A stretch of 64,000 bases of DNA from Scleroderma bovista (lineage: Eukaryota > Basidiomycota > Agaricomycetes > Boletales > Sclerodermataceae), in NCBI GenBank assembly GCA_037178675.1, contig JAYMGJ010000251.1:1-64000 (forward strand). Reading direction: 5' to 3'. Positions 55,821-64,000 of the stretch are shown here, in pieces (position 1 is the first letter of the stretch; the number at the start of each line of letters is the position of its first letter). The notes beneath the pieces are model-generated. The model ran no database searches. It saw nothing but the letters and a program-made list of their open reading frames with translations, and had not been told where the DNA came from. Position numbers and translations under genes: made by a program.

Positions 55821-56269
55821 AAATTCCGCACTCAATAGTACCGGCGTACCTACCTGTCACCTAGAACTTCAAAGAAGCGACTTGCTAGTATGTCGTCGTA
55901 GTCGTTGCTGTACAACAGACGGTTATTACGCTGTTCGTATGCATGAAATCCAATGGCTACACAGCTCATAAGCCACTTCTAACTAGGTCGAAGAGCATGC
56001 GTTGTACACCGCTGTAAGGCGCAACGCTCATCGATGGCTCATGCCGTCAGTGTACGCCCGCCCATGAGGTACACGGTGCCGTCACTCCAGCGGAACATTT
56101 CGTTTGACGTCGCGGCGCCTCGCATAATCCCGCTCCCGACGTCTGCTAAAGCACCGCCTTCCGATCACTGGGTTCCAGCGCTGAGACCCCATCCCAGGAA
56201 TTTACAGTGTCCCTCTACAAATTTTTCCAGATAAACTGACTTAACCACAGTTACGTTCCCTCGTGTCAG
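55821..56269. other. Spacer before duplicated block II
   Basis: No gene recognised. Confidence 0.45.
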
Positions 56270-56333
56270 CATTTGCGATGACACGACTAGCAGTCTCCGC
56301 GCTGTCTTCTAGATTCTCATTGACTCATTTAGG

Positions 56334-56940
56334 TTATAAGTCAATCCAACTCGCTACTTCCCAAATCCTGAATCCACCCGACAGATTCCCAGTAGTCAAC
56401 CATCGGGTCACGTCGGACTTCGAGATACGAGGTAGTTCCCTCATGGTCTTACTTGTTCTCTCAGCGATTTCGGTGGAATACTCCAAAGCCAACATGTTCG
56501 CATCGTCAGTTCCCAGTTTATGTCGTCCGAATGCTGATCGCCTTGCGCGAAAAAACTCAAGCAGTTCAGTAGCTTTATTGCGTGCTTGTGTAACGCAAGT
56601 AGCATTCAGTGCACAGAAGTTGGTCCGTGCAAGCTGAAGATCCAAAAACAGATTTTCAGGACTTACCACACATTTAATTGTTTCCTCATTTGCGTTAACC
56701 GCATGTTTCTCCAGCTTACGGTACCATTCCGCAGAGGGTACGAGAGGAAGTGGCTCCCGCGTAATGTTCCTCGCTAACAGAGTGTCACTGATCGGTTTCA
56801 TAAACACTTCCCATTCCACTGGGCGGGGATGCACTACACTAATTGCTATCGGGGGCTCATCTTCGCCCAAGGCAACGTCTAGAATGCCCCCTGACACTGC
56901 ATCGGTCGGCAGCCACGCCACGTTCTGCAAAGCGTATCGG
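56334..56940 (-). pseudogene. Truncated reductase copy (exons 12-13)
   Basis: On minus: NVAWLPTDAVSGGILDVALG, VVHPRPVEWEVFMKPISDTL, AEWYRKLEKHAVNANEETIK, then the intron (read through), NKATELLEFFRARRSAFG in a shifted frame, and ELPRISKSDVTRW with a frameshift that removes the DYWES end. No A, T or N-terminal R parts are present, so it cannot be functional. Confidence 0.85.
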
Positions 56941-58198
56941 TAAGCGATCCAATTCTTTGCCAACAGCGCCCGGTCGCAGGGAATACAAAGTTTTGCACAC
57001 CCAATATTCGTGAGAAAGGCAGACCCTATCTCATCCTGCAAAAAGTCGAAGCACATGCACCAGACAAAAGCTCTCGATGATTTCAATAATGACCTCGTTA
57101 GCATCATCACAGCCCATCAGGCTCTCGGACAAATGACACCAGCTACTAGTCCTTTCAATGCCTATGTGACTCTGTTTGCGAAGCCCCGGCGGGATACCGG
57201 CTTCTGGGGCAGTTCCACAAACGGGCGTTCACATAACACCCAACTGAATATCTATGCCAAGAGGATGAACGACTGGATAAGGATATCGAGAAAGGGGAAC
57301 AATTGGTAGAATTTCAAAAAACCTGATTGATTTGAAATTCGAACTAGGAAAGTTTCCCGATCGAGGGTGCAAGCCAGTAGCTCATCGGGATCATTCCAAA
57401 TGGTAGCCCAGGGTATAAGCTACTCATTCCACGACAAGATCGACGGGTGCAGACTCCCTTTTATGTGTCCCCATCTTGGAGCAGTAACGGCATTGCCTTT
57501 ATTATAGCGCTGGCTCCTTGCCTTTGGCACAGATTGCACGTGCAATGAGGCCCAACGTCATCTACCATATGCATTCTGCTTAGGATGGTGCCATACATAA
57601 CATTTCGCGAGGTTATATACTCGAGGACGAGTTTTCTGCGGCAGACACGCGTTAATTAACTCTAATAGCATTTTCCATCCATTGATTCTGCATTATTAAA
57701 TATTTGAGCACATACAGCACAGACGCCTTGTACTAGATGACCAGGGCAGTACATTACTGCCATTCACGTATAATCTTGCCTTCTTTGTTTCGGAGGACGG
57801 GTTGAAACACATACTTCGGTATAAACGGGCGCCAGACTTTAGTGTGGTGCCTATGGCGTCCTTGATCCAGGAAAGGTTAGGGCCAGCCGGCAGCTGATAC
57901 CCTGAGCGGAAATGAGAGCATGTAACACTCACAAGCTGGTGTTTCATTGAAAGTCATGTCATGGCAGAGGGGAAGGAACAGAATAAATTACCCCCTTCCA
58001 TGACACGATTGCTACTTCACACTATACTTCCAATAACTAACAGAGCTTTGCATGTCATGAGCAAGTGACATGGCAATCATGAACTTGTTTATATCACCTC
58101 TACAGGAAACGTGTGGTTCTTGATTGGGTCGAAGGTCACTAGTCCCGAGCACTGCCAGGGGCCTGCTCACGATAATTATGCAACTAGGGACCAAGATG
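56941..58198. other. Unknown sequence, block II counterpart of 44336-45757
   Basis: Holds a 99-codon plus-strand ORF at 57010-57309 that is broken in block I; family unknown. Nothing else was supported. Confidence 0.45.
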
Positions 58199-58956
58199 TC
58201 AACAAAACATTATCACTAGATACAGACTACTTTCATAGTAGCTAAACAAACATCCATTTTTCCCCACTGCGAATACCGTCGGAATTCCGCTGCAATTTCC
58301 TCTGAGCATCAGTCGTATTTGCGAACAGGAAGGTTCGTGAATCTTGGATATTGTCAGAAGTTAATGCGCCAGCAAATGACAAGCACTTACGCCCATTCAG
58401 GAGCGTCGTCTAGCCACCACCGTGGCGGTCGCCCAATTATCTCTTCGAACAAGCGAAGATGCCATGGGTATGGACAAGTCTGGCCTGGTTCACAACTCTG
58501 CCACACCACTAGTAGCCGCACTGCACCAGGCTCGAGAGGATGATAGCAATCAGATGGGACGTCCACCTTTTCACCAGGCTGGATAATAGCCGGAAAACAC
58601 ACGGGAAGGCGGAAGTAGTTAGCAATGTAGCCAGGCCCATTGTTGATCATGGAATCATATTCCGGACACCTATATCCGCGGTAATAGCGTTTGAATGCGA
58701 AGAGTGATAGTTGAAAAAGTTCTTCTCGCGAAAACTGCGAATCCAAAGAGGTGTAGGAAGCCAGGGACACGCGGGGGAAGCGCGAGGACGATGCGTTTAA
58801 GTTGTGGCACTTCGATCCATTGCTCCTCGTAGACTTTGGAACTGGTTTCGGATACCTTTGCTTGAATTCAGTACTGGTTTGTGCACGTAAATATACGTAG
58901 CTTACCTTGAGATCGGCTATTTGCTGGGTCACTGAGGTAGTTGGGGATGACTGCAT
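58199..58956 (-). pseudogene. Conserved small protein of unknown function, copy 3 (frameshifted)
   Basis: Same gene as at 42.4 and 45.8 kb, start MQSSPTTSVTQQIADLK at 58956. One extra A in the run at 58731-58734 (AAAA where the other copies have AAA) shifts the frame between the GYLHLFGF and SREELFQL parts. The rest (YIANYFRLP, WWLDDAPEW) is still readable. The last exon encodes GIPTVFAVGKNGCLFS and ends at 58199. Confidence 0.75.
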
Positions 58957-59153
58957 CGTAGCACGAACGAAGTGCAGGTATTTGTATGATTGGCGTGAGA
59001 ATATTGTGATCCAAACACGGTCATGAATGATGCTCTCCGGTGGACAAAAGATGTGGACCATAGAAATGCAAGTGGAATGAAGTGGAACAGAAGCTGCCAT
59101 TCACAATAAATAGGACTTATAGATTTATAGGTGAGGACTGGCGCACTTGCATC
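58957..59153. promoter_or_regulatory. Probable shared promoter of two divergent genes
   Basis: 197 bp between the starts of the minus-strand small gene (58956) and the plus-strand gene (59154). In blocks at 43.08 and 46.52 kb the plus-strand gene has lost its 5' half, so only this copy keeps the head-to-head layout. No specific site was identified. Confidence 0.45.
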
Positions 59154-61315
59154 ATGCCCCCTCAGCCTTCAGCCGCAACCATGTCCCATCCTCCACCACT
59201 GGGCTCTCCATTCGTTGTCAAAGAGACTACAGTTGAGTACGGCAAAATGCATTAGAGTAGAATGCATAAAATAGGTAATGCATCAAAATTTGTTTTGCCC
59301 GAGTTGGGGCCCCCTTACAATGGCTCACCTGTGCATCATGAAAAATGCATGCCATTGTGACCGAGTTATGCATTATTAGTGAGCTTGAATAGCTAAGCGC
59401 GTTGTCTTTTTCCTAGTATAAATGTGCTGCAGTAGTAATGAAGGGTTCAACTTTACTCCACTATGCCGGAAGTCCTGAAAAGGAAACCCTGACCCCCCCA
59501 CAACCCCCCATTTCCAAAGCAACGGAAGAAAGGGGACATGCCTCGCACATCAGCACAGCTCCCAAAAGCATCTTCTCGTTAAAATCTTACTCTCTCTAAC
59601 CAGCTTATTGTCTATTCTTATGTGGACTCACACCCTGATGTCCCTCAGGGTGATATTGTCCAACACTTTGGCTCCATTCCAGTTCAACCAACTGCCAGGG
59701 CACTTGTCTTCACCCAGTCTACATACTAGTATTATGGGGGTGATGCCCAGTTTTCATTCATCTTATCACTACCCTTGATATGTTTTTCATTCAGTAATAT
59801 ACTATACATGCTTTGTATTCTCGCAGTTATACTATCCTTGTCACATATAATTATTACATGTCACACTAATGTCACAAATATGTGACATTCGTCTCTGCAT
59901 AATTGACACAATGCATAAACTTTTCACTGGTCCCGTTGATATGCATTTTGCCGTACTCAACTGTATTGAAACTGTTAGGCAGATTTCGCCACCTCCAGTG
60001 AGAACTTCCATGTTACACTTGCCTCTCTTTTACCCATCGTCTTACAATGTACATCATAGGCCACAGCTCTACTGCGGCGGCGGCCGATGCGTGTTCCAAC
60101 CCAGCAAGATGTTTGCCTTTCAACGGAAATATGTGTTGCTGAAAAAGATGGGCGGGAATGCCCCTGGTATGCTGTTTACTCCCGTGTACTACGGGACTAT
60201 ATTTTTCGGAGTGGTGATCATCTGGTCAACACATATGCACCATCAACCCGCAGTATTCGCTAGTTGCCACTTTTGATAGTGGTCATTCAATTGAAACAGA
60301 CCTTTTAGCTGCAAGAAAAACAGCTCAAAGCCAGGTTTCCACTCCAGAGCATTTATCCGATCAGCTCAGTTTTCGGACAATTTCCCATGTCGTCGAGCAT
60401 GATTCTGTCCAAACGGACTTGCCAACCGCTCCAAAGCAAGTTTCTGTCACCGATTTCCCCCGAACGCCAGGTTATCATGGATGTAAATACGTCCCCGGCT
60501 CCGGTAGCCCTTTGGCGCCCATATCATCTGGAGAGTCTATCCCCTTTCCAAGACCTCGATATCTGCCGGAACCATTCACTAGCCCAACTCCTGCTAGTAG
60601 AAATCCCGTCGGTAATCTTCAAACTACCCGGAGGAGTGACCGCATTGCCCAACAGGGATCTGTACTATACAGTCAGTCAACTCCATCGACCACTGGTCCG
60701 GTGACTCCCCAACACGTCCCAGATAACATCTGGAAATCAACACGTGTTCCTGACTTCGTCGTAGCTCTAAACAAACTACCCAACAAACCCACCTTTCCCA
60801 TGATATTTGACAAAAATATCCATATCACTAGTCGCACCATTCTGATCGTCGAAATTAAGCCGGACAACCAATACGGGAGGACCCCTTGGGAACGACTTTG
60901 GCATTCTCAGGTCCGCGAGCAAGCAGAGCACACATTCGCTGCAGATGACAAACTAGAATACCTTGGAATCCTCATGGCATTCGGCCGTCATTGGGCTTAT
61001 GCTGTTGCCCCGCGCCTCCCTTTTGAGTCTCAGACAGCTTCAGAGCGACGCGACAAAACCTATATTCCGTCTCCTAACCGTCCACCCGAACTGATGGATG
61101 AATCCTCTGTCGAGCTTTTCACACAACCCCCTCCATCCGATCCGCCGGAATTGTACACTACCCCGTTTGACAAATGCAACCCACGTACCATAACTAGGAC
61201 GAGAGAATGGTACTTCGAGGAATTCCAGTTACTAGATTCTGAGGGGAAGTCCCAGAAACGCTTTGAAGAGGTTTTAAAAGACCTGCGCGAGCGCAATCAA
61301 GATATGTGGCAATAA
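59154..61315 (+). pseudogene. Unknown gene interrupted by a MITE; C-terminal PD-(D/E)XK-like motif
   Basis: ATG at 59154 (MPPQPSAATMSHPPPLGSPF) reads to 59229, is cut by the MITE, and resumes in frame at 59966 (ETVRQISPPPVRTSM...). A likely intron follows GNAPG or GTIFFG near 60168-60250 and the frame continues from about 60244 (YSLVATFDSGHSIE) to TAA 61313-61315. The C-terminal part has TRTILIVEIKPDNQYG and GILMAFGRHWAYAVAPR; ILIVEIKPD resembles the E-x-K strand of restriction-endonuclease-like folds, but that is only an inference. Unless the MITE is spliced out, the protein is broken: the first in-frame codons inside the MITE end soon. Two other 5'-truncated copies are in the window. Confidence 0.65.
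59230..59963. mobile_element. MITE, Tc1/mariner-like, with TA target duplication
   Basis: 734 bp. Left end CAGTTGAGTACGGCAAAATG (continuing CAT) is repeated inverted at the right end (59941-59963), a 23-bp perfect TIR beginning CAGT. TA flanks both sides (59228-59229 and 59964-59965). The inside has no transposase ORF and is rich in ATGCAT words. Removing the element plus one TA restores the host reading frame. Confidence 0.9.
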
Positions 61316-62666
61316 TTGTATGTTGTTCTTCATCCAGCCGAAAGCAGCACTTCATAACATTATTTCTGCAGCATTGACAAAAACGTCGCAAAATAAGGTG
61401 CCACTATATCTCGGGGTTTATCAAGAACATAGTAGAAGCCGTGACTGCATCTGTGAATGCATATTAGTAATCGAGTTGTATGCTGCCTTTGTGGATGATC
61501 TCTCAAGTGATCCTGCATGACAGACACGGCATTCAGCTTACCACTGACAAAGCTAGAATCCCAGAAGAGATTATTTCCAATAGGAATCTGATTGTGATAC
61601 TTACATATAGTCAGAGAGAGAATATACATTCTCCTGAAGAATGGACTCCACCCCTGTCAGGAAGGGCAAATTGGAATTCCAGCAATCAAGAGCGTAACAG
61701 GTTGACGCAATGGAAATTATAGTGATCTGTCCAAGTTAGTGATGCCTATCCTAAAGGTGTCCTTGCCAATCTCGAAGTCGGGTGTAAGGAGTAGGTCTAC
61801 TCATAATCGGATGGTTTCGCACTGCGCCACGGGCGTGCATAGCCTCAATACATGGGAGCTAGGCGGGCCAGCCCTACTAATATTAAAGGGTATGCTGGCA
61901 TGAAGTCCGTGTCTCCCCGGTCTGGAAATGCTGACATGAGGAATTCCTGGTGTAGGGTCGTGCCGACTTGTGTGTACTTGTAGCCTTCAGAACAATTCTT
62001 TCTCTCCGAAAGTGTAAATTCAACGATCAACATCCAGAAAACCCGACACGACAGTTGTGTGCAGAATGGGAGAAAGTACGAGATCAAACTCACATGACGA
62101 GCAAGAAAGCAATCAGTTTCCTGACATGTAGAGCTTACTATCAAAGTGACCATGACATCGATTCAACGGCAGCTGTAAATCGTTCGTTCACGCACCGAGG
62201 ATGGGGCCTGCAAGTTGCGATTTAGCTGAAGGCGATGAGAACATGGAATGGAGATTTTCATGGGTCATGGACGGAGAAGAGACCAGACCTCCATCAGACT
62301 GCCAAGCACGTGACGACAACGGCCGAATCTGATCTGTGATTGGATAGCTTCGAACGTTGACCACCGCTCCATCGTCTAATTGTCCTGGTCTCTTCCTGCC
62401 TGTCTCACCAGCCCACTCACCGCTCAGCATCGCAAGTCCAGCAACCAAGAAAAACTGGTGCTTGTATCTGCTCTGTACTTGTACTGCCGCTGTATTTCGA
62501 CCTCCTGTAGCTCAACGAGGTATGCATTCAAGTTTCTGCTTTCCATCGTTCTAGCCTCGTGTGACCACAACCTCGCTCAGAACCTGCCGTTGTTCCGCAG
62601 CTGTCCCGTATACGTACTGTACGATCAACGTTGCGCACCTTGTATTAAACAACGACTTTGAAGACG
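61316..62666. other. Intergenic, upstream of the phosphopantetheinyl transferase
   Basis: About 1.35 kb with no supported gene. The last 300 bp contain a pyrimidine-rich leader-like stretch (62360-62660) that fits a promoter or 5' UTR. Confidence 0.45.
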
Positions 62667-63887
62667 ATGGAATGCCCTATCCTGGTGTGGATGCTCTCAA
62701 TAAACCGTGATGTGACCACCGAGGTATGTCCTTGGTGTCTTCTTCGCCTGAAATTCCATCCCCTAAATCGTTCTTTCACCGGTGCCACCGTTACCCGTCC
62801 CGCCTGACCCACCCCGACCTTGGTGCATTTCTGACCGCTTATGATCCAGGAATACGACAAATGCTACAACCTCGTCAAAGAGTGTGTCCCGCATACCAAG
62901 TTTCCTTACGAATGCACCTCGATTGAGTCCTTCCGTGCGTCCCACTTATCCATATTCTGCTCCGACTTCCCTCCCTTCTATCCGTCGCCTGCCCGCACCA
63001 TGCACTAAAATACACGACCCCTTGCTTTCCAGGCCAAATCATATGTGAAATGCTCCCCCTCCTCATGATGCGCCACCGCCGTATATCACGGACAAAGTGG
63101 AAAGACTGCGTCTCCACCACCGGCAAGCACTGGATTGAGCAGGTATGTGTGCATTCCCCATATCCTAGTCTCCGCATAATCACGCACTGAAATGCCTCTC
63201 GCATTCCAGTCTCCAGATGACATGCCCCCAGAAAAATTCCTCCAGTCCATGATAGGGTACCACCTTTCTCACGACAACTCCCTCTGCGGCATGATCATGA
63301 CGCAAGGCCGACAGCGCCAAGTCGTCAATGTCGGTTTGGGAATCAAACAGCTCTGTGTCGAGCCACGGGGAGTTTCCGTGGCTGCCTACGCAGAGTCATA
63401 TGCTCATAAAGTCCGTGATCTCGTTCCATGTTCCGGCCCCAAGCTGCGGATGCTGACTATATTTGATGAACATATATATATACAGCTCACACCTCTAGAG
63501 CAGACGTTCGTCTCCCCCGAGCAAGGGGACGAAGTCGTCCTTCGTCGCCTATGCATCCTTCTTTCTCTCAAGGCTGCGTATATCAAAGCCGTAGGCCAGC
63601 CACGAGGCTTTGACTGGTCCCGTCTGGAATTCAACATACCCAATGAGAGCGCACGCGGAGACGACCATCCTCTCCAAGGATGGGAGTTCCGCGTATTTAA
63701 AGCGCAATTAGGTGTCCAGCGCAACGGAACCGTTATCGAAGAAGCGTACCAATGCGCCTGCGCCTTCTTCAGAGGGACAAAAGAGTCCAAGTTCATCTGG
63801 CATGATAATGCAAAGGATCTGGAGGCCTGGGTGCAGTTTATCAATATCGATCAGATGATCAAGGTCATTCCCAAGTTGACCGCATAG
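62667..63887 (+). CDS. 4'-phosphopantetheinyl transferase, Sfp-like
   Basis: Moves phosphopantetheine from CoA to a serine of carrier domains in reductases, NRPS, PKS and Lys2-type enzymes. Exons 62667-62723, 62850-62934, 63033-63142, 63210-63887: 930 nt, 309 aa. It starts MECPILVWMLSINR. RQIICEMLPLLMMRHR is the N-terminal R-x-x-x-x-x-LLP-type motif. IGYHLSHDNSLCGMI carries the SHD motif. FDEHIYIQLTPLEQTFVS and LSLKAAYIKAVGQPRGFDW match the metal-binding F-T-x-x-E and W-S-x-K-E-A-x-x-K-A motifs, with Ala in place of the usual Glu after the Lys. The tail GWEFRVFKAQLG and YQCACAFFRG fits fungal members. The usual G-x-D motif is not evident in NVGLGIKQL. Function in this fungus is inferred from family membership. 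Confidence 0.82.
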
Positions 63888-64000
63888 TGCGGTCTAATCT
63901 GAAGGAACACCTCGTTGCTTGGGTCGCTTCCTTTTGTTTCTTATCTTGATGCTTTCATATGTTGCTTTCCTTGCGTTCTCTGCTCCCATGATCCCCCTTA
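63888..64000. other. 3' flank of the transferase gene
   Basis: Untranslated sequence to the window end; nothing else seen. Confidence 0.5.

Larger units (their letters stand above)
56270..58956. repeat. Duplicated block, copy II
   Basis: Same order and orientation as 43430-46511. Shared landmarks: CTCATTGACTCATTTAGGTTAT, TCTCGATGATTTCAATAATGAC, GGTAGCCCAGGGTATAA, GGCAGCTGATA and TGAATCTTGGATATTGTCAG. Reductase exons 10 and 11 are absent: exon 12 is followed directly by the TATCGGTAAGCGATCC sequence. Confidence 0.8.

Noticed and set aside
56334..57110. 258-codon minus ORF as a real reductase-like gene
   Set aside because: It reads through an intron and joins unknown sequence to exon 12; it lacks the A, T and most of the R domain.
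58387..59100. 237-codon minus ORF as a longer version of the small conserved protein
   Set aside because: It arises from reading through an intron plus the single-A frameshift; the N-terminal half is out of frame with the family.

Overview
This is a fungal nuclear contig, most likely from an Agaricomycete basidiomycete. Genes have many short introns of about 45-110 nt with GT..AG borders, usually placed inside conserved domains. The gene content also fits: adenylate-forming (NRPS-like) reductases, a NACHT-WD40 protein, chromovirus, Ngaro and Crypton elements, and MITEs. I cannot fix the order or species. I saw no rRNA, tRNA or CRISPR. All exon joins below come from my own reading of splice signals and reading frame; the main multi-exon models close in frame when exon lengths are summed.

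Layout. 0-7.4 kb: 3' part of a long-chain acyl-CoA synthetase, an eight-exon Rho2-type GTPase with a 7-nt microexon, decayed fragments of a WD40 gene and of the same Rho gene, and a candidate small secreted cysteine-rich protein. 7.5-13.8 kb: a complete, apparently young chromodomain Ty3/gypsy element on the minus strand, with matching LTRs, a TSD and a gag-pol -1 slippery site. 14.4-23.6 kb: a tyrosine-recombinase retrotransposon of Ngaro type with split direct repeats A1/B1-A2/B2, inactivated by a stop codon and by insertions. 23.8-27.9 kb (minus) and 38.0-42.0 kb (plus): two intact paralogous adenylate-forming reductases (A-T-R, 1094 and 1099 aa), divergently arranged around a NACHT-WD40 gene, a helicase remnant and more gene fragments.

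42.0-46.7 kb and 56.3-59.1 kb: a duplicated block carrying truncated copies of the reductase and three copies of a small gene of unknown function. 47.3-50 kb: a dead Crypton. 50.2-52 kb: an intact XPG-like nuclease. 52-55.4 kb: a mosaic PRP8 pseudogene with a cyclin-like fragment inside it. 59.1-61.3 kb: a gene interrupted by a TA-flanked MITE. 62.7-63.9 kb: a 4'-phosphopantetheinyl transferase.

How it fits together. The reductases need a phosphopantetheine arm on their T domains, and the window also encodes an Sfp-type transferase able in principle to add it. Whether they act together is inference. The rest is a repeat-rich region where host genes have been duplicated, chopped and mutated, mostly by C-to-T/G-to-A changes where I could check.
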